A DNA stretch of 64,000 bases. It comes from Stenotrophomonas maltophilia. Its GTDB lineage: Bacteria > Pseudomonadota > Gammaproteobacteria > Xanthomonadales > Xanthomonadaceae. The stretch covers positions 62,001 to 126,000 of the forward strand of contig DEVL01000005.1 in assembly GCA_002363385.1 (NCBI GenBank), written 5' to 3'. The notes below the pieces were generated by a model, which was given only the letters and a program-made list of their open reading frames with translations, did no database searches and was not told the DNA's origin. This document shows, one piece after another, positions 33,908 through 42,159 of this stretch; positions within the stretch are counted from its first letter, which is position 1; each line of letters opens with the position of its first letter. The translations under genes were made by a program, and so were the position numbers.

Positions 33908-35241
33908 GCCGCGCCGCCATGCAGGCGGCGCAGCCGGAAACGCCCACGCTGTCCTCGCACCTGTTGCAGGGCGCGGCGCGTTCGCGCTGTGGTCTGGTGC
34001 GCCCGGCGCAACCGATCGAGCTCAACCCCTGTGATGCCACCGGCCCGTTGTTCGAGGGACTGCGCGTGCACAATGCCGCCACCCCGGCCGACCCGGCCAA
34101 CCCCTGGCAAGGCGTTTCCGGCGCGGTCGCCCTGGATGCCGAGGCGGCCGCCGATGGTGCGGTCGCCGAGGCACTGGAGCGGCTGGCGGCAGCGCAGGCG
34201 GATGTCGAGGTGCGTCGGCGTGATGCGCTGACGCCTGCAGAGCGCCTGGACGAATCGGCCTTCGCCTTGTTCTCGCCACGCCAACGCGCCACGCCCGGCT
34301 TCCCGTGGCCGATGCCGGAGCACGATGACGATCTGTTCGCGGCGGTCTATGCGCTGGATGACAACCGGGTGGCCTGGGTACCGCAGGAACTGGTCGGGCT
34401 GGGGCCGCGCCGTGGCCAGGCGCGCTTGCCGTCGACGTCCAGTGGACTGGCAGCCTGGCGGGATGGCCGTGATGGCGCCTGGCTGGCGCTGCTGCGGGCG
34501 GCTCAGGAACTGCTCGAGCGCGATGCACTCGCGGTGACATGGCTCAATGGCGTGGCGGGCCGGAGGATCGCGCTGCCACCGCACTGGCACGCCCATGCAG
34601 ACGCACGCGGCGCCGAACTGCAGGCCTTCGACCTGACCCAGCACTGGAATCCGCACCCGGTGATCGCGGTCGCCGGCGGCATCCCGTTTGAAGGCCGCCC
34701 CCGCCACGTGCTGGGCATCGCCTGCCGTGCCGATCCGGGCGAGGCACTGCACAAGGCGCTGCTGGAATGGCAGCAGGCGCTGACCTTTGCCGCGCATCTG
34801 TGTGGCCGCGAAAGCGCCCGGCTGCCGCGCGAACCGGCCGCGCTGCGCAGCTTCGATGAACACGCCGCGTTCTATACCCTGCGCCCGGACCTGTGGCCGC
34901 AGGTGGCGCTGCTGAGGGATGGAGGCGAGAGCACGCTGCACCTGCCGCCGCCGGCCTCGGTTGTCCGCCCGCCAGCGGCGCGAGCGATGGCCGAGCTGGA
35001 TCTGCTGCGGCGCCGGCTGGGCAGTGCGGGAGTGGCGATGTACTACCGCGAGTTGACCACCCCCGATGTGGCGGCGGCGGGGCTGAGGGTGATGCGGGTG
35101 CTGTCGCCGCAGCTCAGCGGCCTGCATGCCGACGAGCGTGCGCCGTTCCTCGGTGGCCGTTGTCAGGACATTGCATGGCGTTATCCCGGCGTGCCGCACA
35201 GTGGCGCGTTTCCCAATCCCTTTCCGCATCCCTTGGGTTGA
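33904..35241 (+). CDS. YcaO-family azoline-forming cyclodehydratase (SagD-like)
   Basis: A 445-residue YcaO enzyme. YcaO uses ATP to phosphorylate backbone amides and convert Cys, Ser or Thr of a RiPP precursor to thiazoline or oxazoline. Visible family blocks are VAEALERLAA (88-97), LPSTSSGLAAW (175-185) and LLRAAQELLERDALAV (196-211), the last with the metal/ATP-binding Glu-Arg-Asp. The C-terminus ends FPNPFPHPLG, the proline-rich tail characteristic of azoline-forming YcaO proteins and needed for activity. That tail distinguishes it from the E. coli YcaO/thioamide types. It is translationally coupled on both sides: ATGA with the membrane protein and TGATG with the dehydrogenase gene. Confidence 0.87.
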   Translation: MSRAAMQAAQPETPTLSSHLLQGAARSRCGLVRPAQPIELNPCDATGPLFEGLRVHNAATPADPANPWQGVSGAVALDAEAAADGAVAEALERLAAAQADVEVRRRDALTPAERLDESAFALFSPRQRATPGFPWPMPEHDDDLFAAVYALDDNRVAWVPQELVGLGPRRGQARLPSTSSGLAAWRDGRDGAWLALLRAAQELLERDALAVTWLNGVAGRRIALPPHWHAHADARGAELQAFDLTQHWNPHPVIAVAGGIPFEGRPRHVLGIACRADPGEALHKALLEWQQALTFAAHLCGRESARLPREPAALRSFDEHAAFYTLRPDLWPQVALLRDGGESTLHLPPPASVVRPPAARAMAELDLLRRRLGSAGVAMYYRELTTPDVAAAGLRVMRVLSPQLSGLHADERAPFLGGRCQDIAWRYPGVPHSGAFPNPFPHPLG

Positions 35242-36002
35242 TGCACGAGGACCGCATGCCGTCACCCCCCTCCCCTTGGGACGATGCCCCGCTGTTCCAT
35301 CTGTTCTGGCACAACGGCGAGCTCAATCCTGCGCGCGCCGAGGTGATGCGCACGCGCATCGCCGAGGATGCCGCGCGTGCCTGGTCGCCACCGCGGCCGT
35401 TGCATGCGGCCGCCGGCATTGCCCTGCCGGACCCGGTACATCCCGGCGATGCCCTGGCGCAGCGCCGCAGTGGCCGCCGTTTCGGTGACGCGCGCTGGGG
35501 CGCCAAGGAACTGGGGCGCGTGCTGGCCCCGCTGCGGGCCCGGCCCGGCGACACTGACACCCGACGCCTGCCGTCCGGCGGAGCCAAATACCCGATCCAG
35601 GCCTATGCGGCGCTGTACGGCATTGACGATGTGACCGCCGCAGACCCGGGCATCCATTGGTATGACCCGCTTGAACATGCGCTGGCACCGGTGGCGCCCT
35701 GCCCGCCGTGGCCGGCGCTGGCCACACTGCTTGGCGTGGATTGGCCGGAGCGGCCAGGGGCGGTGCTGTTCCTGATCGCCGAGCCGGGCGGAACGCTGGC
35801 CAAGTACGGCGAGCGCGGCGGCCGCTTCGTGTTGATCGAGGCCGGGGTCTGGCTGGGGGCACTGGGCCAGGAAGTGGCGGCAATGAACGCCGCCGGCTGC
35901 GCGATCGGCTCGTTCGACGACGCCGCCGTGCTGGCCCTGCTCGGGCTCGACCCGCAGCGTCATCTGGCCGTGCTGGCCTATGCGTGTGGTCCCGCGCCAT
36001 GA
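35241..36002 (+). CDS. SagB/ThcOx-type FMN-dependent azoline dehydrogenase
   Basis: A 253-residue nitroreductase-fold enzyme that should oxidise thiazolines/oxazolines to azoles with FMN. Family elements are LAQRRSGRRFGDARW (FMN phosphate contacts, about 73-87), PSGGAKYPIQAYAALYGID (111-129, including a Lys-Tyr pair like that required in characterised TOMM dehydrogenases), the HWYDPLEHALAP turn and the C-terminal GLDPQRHLAVLAYACG. The ATG at 35241 overlaps the ycaO stop (TGATG); an ATG at 35256 has the better Shine-Dalgarno (acgagg) and is an alternative start. With the E1-like and YcaO proteins it completes a B, C, D biosynthetic set. Confidence 0.83.
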   Translation: MHEDRMPSPPSPWDDAPLFHLFWHNGELNPARAEVMRTRIAEDAARAWSPPRPLHAAAGIALPDPVHPGDALAQRRSGRRFGDARWGAKELGRVLAPLRARPGDTDTRRLPSGGAKYPIQAYAALYGIDDVTAADPGIHWYDPLEHALAPVAPCPPWPALATLLGVDWPERPGAVLFLIAEPGGTLAKYGERGGRFVLIEAGVWLGALGQEVAAMNAAGCAIGSFDDAAVLALLGLDPQRHLAVLAYACGPAP

Positions 36003-36136
36003 ACAACCGCCGGTGTCGCAACGCCGGCTGCGCAGGGCGTAACTGCCCAGCATCCCCGGCCAGTGGGGGCGGCGGAAGCAATCGTCAAGCATATGCTCAT
36101 GACTGGAGCGCATCAGACCCTTCCGGATCGGCCTGA
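35999..36136 (+). CDS. 45-codon ORF coupled to the dehydrogenase gene; possible RiPP precursor
   Basis: An ATG at 35999 overlaps the dehydrogenase stop as ATGA and opens 45 codons. The peptide starts MNNRRCRNAGCAGRNCPAS, contains three Cys, a GGGGS stretch, and ends DPSGSA. The tight coupling is the same signal used by real genes of this operon. The Cys/Ser/Gly content suits an azole substrate, but the cysteines lie near the N-terminus, there is no obvious leader, and it may be chance. It replaces an otherwise empty 189-base gap before dusB. Confidence 0.35.
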   Translation: MNNRRCRNAGCAGRNCPASPASGGGGSNRQAYAHDWSASDPSGSA

Positions 36137-36160
36137 ACGGGTATCGCTGTCTGCGTGGTT

Positions 36161-36184
36161 GCCGGCCAGCGGCCGGCACTACAA
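36161..36184 (-). repeat. GTAG-headed REP (SMAG-like) hairpin
   Basis: On the minus strand GTAG precedes a stem of arms gtgccggcc/ggccggcaa-type (gccggcc agc ggccggc on the plus strand). Its head overlaps the dusB -10 box. Confidence 0.65.
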
Positions 36185-36185
36185 T
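36180..36185 (+). promoter_or_regulatory. Candidate -10 box for leaderless dusB
   Basis: TACAAT, a five-of-six match to the consensus, ends six bases before the dusB ATG; no Shine-Dalgarno exists. A TTGCCG at 36159-36164 lies 15 bases upstream, within the REP stem. Confidence 0.5.
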
Positions 36186-36191
36186 GCGCGC

Positions 36192-37184
36192 ATGCAGATT
36201 GGCCCCTACAACATCCAGCCCAATGTGGTGCTGGCGCCGATGGCCGGTGTCACCGACAAGCCCTTCCGCCTGCTGTGCAAGCAGCTGGGCGCAGGCCTGG
36301 CCGCCTCGGAGATGACCATCTCCGATCCACGCTTCTGGAACACCCGCAAGTCGCTCCACCGCATGGACCATGCCGGCGAACCGGACCCGATCAGCGTGCA
36401 GATCGCGGGGACCGAGCCGCAGCAGCTGGCCGAGGCGGCGCGTTACAACGTGGACCACGGCGCGCAGATCATCGACATCAACATGGGCTGCCCGGCCAAG
36501 AAGGTGTGCAACGCCTGGGCCGGTTCGGCGCTGATGCGCGATGAGGATCTGGTCGCGCGCATCCTGACCGCGGTGGTCAACGCGGTGGACGTGCCGGTCA
36601 CGCTGAAGATCCGCACCGGCTGGGACTGCGACCATCGCAATGGCCCGCTGATCGCCCGCATCGCCGAAGACAGCGGCATCGCCGCGCTGGCCGTGCACGG
36701 GCGTACGCGCGACCAGCATTACACCGGCACCGCCGAGTACGCGACCATCGCCGCGATCAAGGCGGCGCTGCGCATTCCGGTGATCGCCAACGGCGACATC
36801 GATTCACCGCAGAAGGCCGCGCAGGTGCTCAAGCAGACCGGTGTGGACGCGGTGATGATTGGTCGCGCCGCCCAGGGCCGCCCGTGGATCTTCCGCGAGG
36901 TGGCGCATTACCTTGCCACCGGCGAGCTGCTGGCGCCGCCGTCGGTCGCCGAGGTACGCGACCTGCTGCTGGGCCACCTGCATGCGCTGCATGATTTCTA
37001 TGGCGAACAGCAGGGCGTGCGCATCGCGCGCAAGCACCTGGGCTGGTACGCCAAGGATCGGCCGGAAAACGCGGCCTTCCGAGCGGTGGTCAACCGCGCC
37101 GAGGATGCCGCCAGCCAGGTCGCCCTGACCACCGAATATTTCGACGCCCTCGCCGCCGGCGAGTCGTTGTCGTCCGCTGCCTGA
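36192..37184 (+). CDS. dusB: tRNA-dihydrouridine synthase DusB
   Basis: A 330-residue FMN enzyme reducing uridine to dihydrouridine in tRNA. It shows VLAPMAGVTDKPFR, the catalytic-cysteine loop INMGCPAKKVCNAWAGSAL, KIRTGWDCDHRN and IGRAAQGRPWIFREV; the MGCPAKKV wording and length are those of DusB rather than DusA or DusC. In enterics dusB is followed by fis; here a methyltransferase gene follows after nine bases and no fis is seen. The likely leaderless promoter suggests transcription independent of the TOMM operon upstream. Confidence 0.94.
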   Translation: MQIGPYNIQPNVVLAPMAGVTDKPFRLLCKQLGAGLAASEMTISDPRFWNTRKSLHRMDHAGEPDPISVQIAGTEPQQLAEAARYNVDHGAQIIDINMGCPAKKVCNAWAGSALMRDEDLVARILTAVVNAVDVPVTLKIRTGWDCDHRNGPLIARIAEDSGIAALAVHGRTRDQHYTGTAEYATIAAIKAALRIPVIANGDIDSPQKAAQVLKQTGVDAVMIGRAAQGRPWIFREVAHYLATGELLAPPSVAEVRDLLLGHLHALHDFYGEQQGVRIARKHLGWYAKDRPENAAFRAVVNRAEDAASQVALTTEYFDALAAGESLSSAA

Positions 37185-37193
37185 GCCTGCGCC

Positions 37194-38021
37194 ATGACCC
37201 CACCCATCACTGCACCGACCTATCTCCACGGCTTCTCCGATACCGAGCAGCACCGCCTGGTCACCCAGTCGCGCCTGTTTGAATCGAGCATCTTCAGCGG
37301 TATCGACTACGGCGGCGCCAAGCGGCTGCTGGAAGTTGGCAGCGGCGTCGGTGCGCAGACGGACATCCTGCTGCGGCGGTTCCCGGAACTGCACGTCACC
37401 GGCGTGGACCTGAGCGAGGCACAGCTGGCCACCGCTGCCACCAACCTGGCCAAGACCCCGTGGTGCCGCGAGCGCTACACGCTGCTGCAGGCCGATGCCG
37501 GCAACCTGCCGTTCGGCGCGCGCGAGTTCGACTCGGCCTTTCTGTGCTGGGTGCTGGAGCATGTGCCCTCACCGGCGCGGGTACTCAACGAAGTGCGCCG
37601 CGTGCTGGTGCCGGGCTCGCCGGTGTACGTCACCGAAGTGATGAACGCCTCGTTCCTGCTCGATCCGTACTCGCCGCATATCTGGCGCTACTGGATGGCC
37701 TTCAACGATTTCCAGTACGACCACGGGGGCGATCCGTTCGTCGGCGCCAAGCTCGGCAACCTGCTGCTGGCCGGCGGCTTCCGCGACGTGCACACCGAGA
37801 TCAAGACCATCCATCTGGACAACCGCGAACCGGCGCGCCGCAAGACGATGATCGCGTTCTGGGAGCAGTTGCTGTTGTCGGCCGCCGATCCGCTGCTGGA
37901 GGCCGGCCTGGTCGACCAGGAGACGGTGGACGGCATGCGCCGCGAGTTCAGTCTGGTCCAGAATGACCCGAATGCGGTGTTCTTCTTCTCCTTCGTGCAG
38001 GCACGCGCGACGGTGTATTGA
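37194..38021 (+). CDS. Class I SAM-dependent methyltransferase, UbiE-like fold
   Basis: A 275-residue Rossmann methyltransferase. Motif I is LLEVGSGVGAQTDILL (about 42-57), an acidic GVDLSEAQL ends motif Post-I, and motif II/III reads FDSAFLCWVLEHVPSP then VRRVLVPGSPVYVTEV. The C-terminal third contains YMMAFNDFQ-like and GGDPFVGAKLGNLL segments that should define the substrate, which I cannot name. It is nine bases after dusB and probably cotranscribed. Its stop faces the minus-strand gene at 38035 with 13 bases between. Confidence 0.85.
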   Translation: MTPPITAPTYLHGFSDTEQHRLVTQSRLFESSIFSGIDYGGAKRLLEVGSGVGAQTDILLRRFPELHVTGVDLSEAQLATAATNLAKTPWCRERYTLLQADAGNLPFGAREFDSAFLCWVLEHVPSPARVLNEVRRVLVPGSPVYVTEVMNASFLLDPYSPHIWRYWMAFNDFQYDHGGDPFVGAKLGNLLLAGGFRDVHTEIKTIHLDNREPARRKTMIAFWEQLLLSAADPLLEAGLVDQETVDGMRREFSLVQNDPNAVFFFSFVQARATVY

Positions 38022-38034
38022 TCGCGGCGCGGCG

Positions 38035-38475
38035 CTAGCGCGTCGCCCAGGCGATCACGGTCACCACGACCGCTGCCGCGAGCAACAGCCAGATGCCCAG
38101 TCCGCCCCGGTCCCCCGGGGCCACCGTGCTGCCACCGGCGGTGTTGCGGGCCCCTTCGCGCGGGCGTGCGGTGGGTGTGGTGACCACTTCCAGGGTACCG
38201 GTGGCCGGCCGCTGACTGCGCTCGGTGAGCTTGTTCTGCATGCGTCGCGCGCGCTCGGGGTCGACCTTGCGCAGCTCGTCCAACAGCACCTGCTGCTGGC
38301 GTTCGCGGTCCGGCTGCGCCTTGGCCTTCTGCAGAATCTCGCGCAGCGGCACCGCCGGCTGCTCGGCGGAGCGGCCCGGGGTCACATCCAGCAACAGCGC
38401 GCGGTACTCCGGCGGCACATCGGCCAGCCGCGTGTAGCGCGTGCCATTGATCTCCATTTCAAACCGTTCGGTCAC
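38035..38475 (-). CDS. Small single-pass membrane protein of unknown function
   Basis: A 146-residue protein with a soluble N-terminal part (MEINGTRYTRLADVPPEYRALL), a charged region rich in Arg/Gln (EILQKAKAQPDRERQQQ... ERARRMQNKLTERS), a Thr/Gly/Pro linker and a C-terminal transmembrane helix (LGIWLLLAAAVVVTVIAW). It would be a tail-anchored inner-membrane protein. The start is a GTG that overlaps the upstream stop as GTGA, indicating coupling with the YdjM-like gene. I do not recognise the family. Confidence 0.65.
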   Translation of the reverse strand: MTERFEMEINGTRYTRLADVPPEYRALLLDVTPGRSAEQPAVPLREILQKAKAQPDRERQQQVLLDELRKVDPERARRMQNKLTERSQRPATGTLEVVTTPTARPREGARNTAGGSTVAPGDRGGLGIWLLLAAAVVVTVIAWATR

Positions 38476-39548
38476 GGTGCCTCCGTCCAACCTGCCTTCG
38501 GTGCGATCACGTCGGTGCTCGGCGGCGCATGCCAGATGCGCTGCCACATGGCGGCGAACCGACGCTTCACCATTGCCCTGCCCTGCTCCCCTTCATACGC
38601 CGGACGCAGCTGTCGCGGCGTGATCCCGGCCCAGCCCTCGCCCTCGGCCCGCGCAACCGCGAAGGTGAAGGTGTAGTCCGGCTCCAGGCCCATGCGCAGA
38701 TCGCTGAGCCGCAGTTCGCCATCGACCACCTGGGCACGCATGAAGCCCCGGTTGAACCAGTTCAGGCGCTGCACGGCCGGCAGCGCCGCCGCCTGGCGCA
38801 GGGCCTGTACGTTGGAAGGATGACCTTCAAAGGTCATCGGGCCATGGTCGGCGATCAGCGAGCGTTCGCCGATCACGTAGCCGTTGGGCGTCATCGCCAC
38901 CACCTGCCAGAGCAGTGTGTTGAACGGCATCGCCACCGAGAAGCGCGGCGCATCGCCCAGCCCCATCGCCGCCAGCGCGCGGTCGGCTTCGCGATCGACG
39001 GTGTGCTTGGCCAGCAACGACCAGCCCAGGTAACCACTGCTTAGCACCAGCCCGGCCACCAGCGCCTTCTGCGCCAACGGGCGCGCCCGCGCAAACCACG
39101 CCACCACGCAGGCGAGCAGCAGCCACACGGTGTACAGCGGGTCGATGATGAAGACGCTGGCCCACATCGTGGGATGCGGGGTGAACGGCCACCACAGCTG
39201 GGTACCGTAAACGGTGAAAGCATCCAGCAGCGGATGGGTGATCAGCGCCAGCAGGATCGCCCAGAACCAGCGCCCCGGTGCCTGCGCCACGCGGCCGTGG
39301 CCGAACCGCTTGAAGAGCCACCAGATCAGTGCGGCCACCCACGGCAGCACCAGCAGCGAATGGCTGTAGCTGCGGTGTTCGACCATCAGCGCCACGGGAT
39401 CGGCAGCAGTGAAGGCCAGCACCAGCGCATCCAGGTCCGGCAGGGTGCCGAGCGCGGCACCGGCCAACAGGGCAGCGCGGCGATGGCCGGCCGGGGCGAT
39501 GGCGGCGGCGACTGCGCCGCCGAGAACGATCTGGGTAAAGGAGTCCAT
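38472..39548 (-). CDS. YdjM/DUF457-type membrane-bound metal-dependent hydrolase
   Basis: A 358-residue protein with the N-terminal YdjM family domain: MDSFTQIVLGGAV, LGTLPDLDALVLAF, HRSYSHSLL and ALITHPLLDAFTVYGTQ, the His and Asp residues of which likely bind metal within four or five membrane helices. A soluble C-terminal domain of about 170 residues follows. Such proteins are called membrane-bound metal-dependent hydrolases; substrates are unknown. It leads a two-gene operon with the tail-anchored protein at 38035-38475. TAGCAT lies six bases upstream of the ATG and there is no Shine-Dalgarno. Confidence 0.83.
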   Translation of the reverse strand: MDSFTQIVLGGAVAAAIAPAGHRRAALLAGAALGTLPDLDALVLAFTAADPVALMVEHRSYSHSLLVLPWVAALIWWLFKRFGHGRVAQAPGRWFWAILLALITHPLLDAFTVYGTQLWWPFTPHPTMWASVFIIDPLYTVWLLLACVVAWFARARPLAQKALVAGLVLSSGYLGWSLLAKHTVDREADRALAAMGLGDAPRFSVAMPFNTLLWQVVAMTPNGYVIGERSLIADHGPMTFEGHPSNVQALRQAAALPAVQRLNWFNRGFMRAQVVDGELRLSDLRMGLEPDYTFTFAVARAEGEGWAGITPRQLRPAYEGEQGRAMVKRRFAAMWQRIWHAPPSTDVIAPKAGWTEAP

Positions 39549-39554
39549 CGGCCG

Positions 39555-39560
39555 ATGCTA
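39555..39560 (-). promoter_or_regulatory. Candidate -10 box for leaderless YdjM-like mRNA
   Basis: On the minus strand TAGCAT ends six bases before the ATG at 39548, the recurrent geometry noted for eight genes. Confidence 0.35.
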
Positions 39561-39595
39561 GCAGCCGGGACTGGCCCTGCGCCCATGCCGTTTGC

Positions 39596-40438
39596 TCAGG
39601 CCGCTCTGGCCAGTGCAGCGTGGCCGGGCAGCACCACCAGGGTCTGCCCGGTGTGGTCCAGCAGCCTCAGGCTGCCGTCCGGATCCTCGGCCAGCACGGT
39701 CAGGCTTTCCACCCAGTCGCCGTCGTTGGCATAGATCAGCCCGTCACGTTCGACCAGCGCGGCACGGTGGATATGGCCGCAGACGATGCCATCCAGGCCG
39801 CGCCGGCGCACATCCTCAAGCACGGCCTGGACGAAGCGTTCGATGTAGCGCTCGGCCGCGCCGCTGCGCTTCTTGAGGAACTCCGACAGCGACCAGTAGC
39901 GCTGGCCGAGCCGTCGTCGCGCGGCATTGAGCAGGTGGTTGCCGGTGAGGATGCGGTAATACAGCCAGTCCCCGAACTTCTCCTGCAGACCTCCGAAGTG
40001 GGTGACACCGTCGTAGTCATCGCCATGCACGACCAGCAGCCGGCGCCCGTCGGCGGTCACATGGATCGCCCGCCGGCGCACCTGCATGGCCGGCAGCATC
40101 AGCCCGCAGACCTTGCGCAGCGAGGCGTCGTGATTGCCCGGGATGTAGATGATCTCGGTGCCGGTGCGCTGCAGCGCATGCAGCGCCTGGATCACCTCGC
40201 TGTGGGCCGGCCGCCAGGCGGCCCGGCGGTGCGCCATCCACCACAGGTCGATGATGTCGCCCACCAGATACAGGCGTTCGCAACGCAGCCCGGTCAGGAA
40301 ACGAGCCAGTTCGGCGGCATGGCAGTGGCGCGAGCCCAGGTGGACATCGGAAAGGAAGACCGCCCGCCGATGGGGCGCCAGGGTGGTCACGGGCCGCGTG
40401 GCGGCCTCCCCCGCGTCGCGCTGCTCGAATGCGTGCAT
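39596..40438 (-). CDS. LpxH-like calcineurin-type phosphoesterase (UDP-2,3-diacylglucosamine diphosphatase family)
   Basis: A 280-residue metallophosphoesterase. Metal-binding motifs are LSDVHLGSRHC, LVGDIIDLWW, YIPGNHDASLR, VVHGDDYDG and VCGHIHRAAL. The spacing and the DYDGVTHFGG and GNHLLNAARRRLG segments fit the LpxH2/YbbF-like branch, which cleaves UDP-2,3-diacylglucosamine in lipid A synthesis or acts on related nucleotides. Start at 40438 has a gaggagc Shine-Dalgarno; the open frame continues upstream without one. Whether it is the main LpxH of the cell cannot be told from this window. Confidence 0.83.
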   Translation of the reverse strand: MHAFEQRDAGEAATRPVTTLAPHRRAVFLSDVHLGSRHCHAAELARFLTGLRCERLYLVGDIIDLWWMAHRRAAWRPAHSEVIQALHALQRTGTEIIYIPGNHDASLRKVCGLMLPAMQVRRRAIHVTADGRRLLVVHGDDYDGVTHFGGLQEKFGDWLYYRILTGNHLLNAARRRLGQRYWSLSEFLKKRSGAAERYIERFVQAVLEDVRRRGLDGIVCGHIHRAALVERDGLIYANDGDWVESLTVLAEDPDGSLRLLDHTGQTLVVLPGHAALARAA

Positions 40439-40795
40439 GGCGTGCTCCTCAGGTCCGGCGGCCGGATGCGCCGAAGCCTGCACGGTCTTGGCGACAGTCC
40501 GATGGCGATTTGACGACGGGGCGGTGACGCTGCCCGACCGGGAGGTCCTCCCCGACCCGCGTGAGCGTGCGCACGGCGCGCGCCTGTCGGAACCTTGCGC
40601 GTTGCGGGCGTCCATTTGTCACGCTGGTGGAACACTGGGCGGCGACGCTGCGGCGCAATCCCGTCACACAGGGCCCTGCGACGGGCACGCGAGCTTAACC
40701 ACCGGCAACCCGTGCTGACGCACAATGCAAGTGCGCGACTTGCCGTGTATCATTCGCGGCCATCTTTCCATCCGAATCAAAGGATATTACGCCTG
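40439..40795. other. Long intergenic region before metK
   Basis: These 357 bases separate the divergent LpxH-like and metK genes. I see no convincing gene. A TATCAT hexamer at 40748-40753 is the best -10 candidate for metK, and a weak aaagga Shine-Dalgarno is at 40779-40784. I looked for SAM-I, SAM-II and SAM/SAH riboswitch cores and found none. The region could hold an unrecognised leader RNA or sRNA. Confidence 0.5.
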
Positions 40796-42007
40796 ATGTC
40801 CAGCTACCTGTTCACCTCCGAATCGGTCTCCGAAGGCCATCCGGACAAGATTGCCGACCAGATCTCCGATGCGGTGCTGGACGCGATCCTGACCCAGGAC
40901 AAGCGTGCGCGCGTGGCCTGCGAAACCATGGTCAAGACTGGCGTGGCCATCGTCGCCGGTGAAATCACCACCAGCGCCTGGATCGACCTGGAAGCCTTGA
41001 CCCGCAAGGTGATCCTGGACATCGGCTACGACAGCTCCGACGTCGGCTTCGACGGCGCGACCTGCGGCGTGCTGAACCTGATCGGCAAGCAGTCGCCGCA
41101 CATCGCCCAGGGCGTGGACCGCAAGAAGCCCGAAGAAATGGGCGCTGGCGACCAGGGCCTGATGTTCGGCTATGCCACCAACGAGACCGACAGCTACATG
41201 CCGGCCGCGATCCACCTGTCGCACCGCCTGGTCGAGCAGCAGGCCAAGATCCGCAAGAAGAAGAACTCCCCGCTGTCCTGGCTGCGCCCGGATGCCAAGA
41301 GCCAGGTCACCCTGCGCTATGAAAACGGCGCCGTCTCGGCCATCGACGCGGTGGTGCTGTCGACCCAGCACGCCCCGGGCGTGAAGCAGAAGGACCTCAT
41401 CGAGGCCGTCCGCGAAGAGATCATCAAGCCGGTGCTGCCGGCCAAGTGGCTGCACAAGGGCACCAAGTTCCACATCAACCCGACCGGCAAGTTCGAGATC
41501 GGCGGCCCGGTGGGCGACTGTGGCCTGACCGGCCGCAAGATCATCGTCGACACCTACGGCGGCTGGGCCCGTCACGGTGGTGGTGCGTTCTCGGGCAAGG
41601 ATCCGTCCAAGGTCGACCGTTCGGCGGCTTACGCGGCCCGTTACGTTGCCAAGAACGTCGTTGCCGCCGGCCTGGCCGACCGTTGCGAAGTGCAGGTCTC
41701 CTACGCCATCGGCGTGGCCGAGCCGACCTCGATCTCGGTCACCACCTTCGGCACCGGCAAGATCAGCGATGACAAGATCGAGAAGCTGATCCGCAAGCAT
41801 TTCGACCTGCGCCCGTACGGCATCATCCAGATGCTGGACCTGATCCACCCGATGTACCAGCAGACCGCGGCCTACGGCCACTTCGGCCGCAAGGCCAAGG
41901 AGTTCAGCTACACCAACGGTGCTGGCGAACAGGTCAACGCGACCGCCTTCTCCTGGGAGAAGACCGATCGCGCCGCCGCCCTGCGCGCGGATGCGAAGTT
42001 GAAGTAA
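40796..42007 (+). CDS. metK: S-adenosylmethionine synthetase MetK
   Basis: A 403-residue enzyme forming SAM from methionine and ATP. It starts with the family's [20 protein letters not shown] (ATP-binding His, Asp), then [15 protein letters not shown] and the signature [19 protein letters not shown], with [11 protein letters not shown] for the potassium site. It appears to be a single-gene transcript, ended by two hairpins, one with a T-run. Together with ahcY (49686) and metF (57641), also on the plus strand, it marks the activated-methyl cycle. Confidence 0.97.
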   Translation: MSSYLFTSESVSEGHPDKIADQISDAVLDAILTQDKRARVACETMVKTGVAIVAGEITTSAWIDLEALTRKVILDIGYDSSDVGFDGATCGVLNLIGKQSPHIAQGVDRKKPEEMGAGDQGLMFGYATNETDSYMPAAIHLSHRLVEQQAKIRKKKNSPLSWLRPDAKSQVTLRYENGAVSAIDAVVLSTQHAPGVKQKDLIEAVREEIIKPVLPAKWLHKGTKFHINPTGKFEIGGPVGDCGLTGRKIIVDTYGGWARHGGGAFSGKDPSKVDRSAAYAARYVAKNVVAAGLADRCEVQVSYAIGVAEPTSISVTTFGTGKISDDKIEKLIRKHFDLRPYGIIQMLDLIHPMYQQTAAYGHFGRKAKEFSYTNGAGEQVNATAFSWEKTDRAAALRADAKLK

Positions 42008-42044
42008 GCGGTCGCATCGGGCTCCGCCCGACGTCGATTGGAGA

Positions 42045-42076
42045 ACGGGCCGCACCAGCGGCCCGTTTTCTTTTTT
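42045..42076 (+). terminator. Intrinsic terminator after metK
   Basis: Stem acgggccg/cggcccgt with a six-base loop followed by a T-rich run (ttttctttttt). A smaller stem tcgggc/gcccga lies just before at 42017-42031. Confidence 0.9.
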
Positions 42077-42159
42077 GGACTGCGGAAATGTCAGGTCACG
42101 GGTTGCCTGTACTGCCCCGGCGGGCGAGGATGCACGAACACAGGACAAGGAAGGTCACG

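Noticed and set aside
40600..40795. Possible SAM or SAM/SAH riboswitch before metK
   Set aside because: No SAM-I kink-turn, no SAM-II pseudoknot core and no SAM/SAH pattern could be drawn; left as an unexplained leader.
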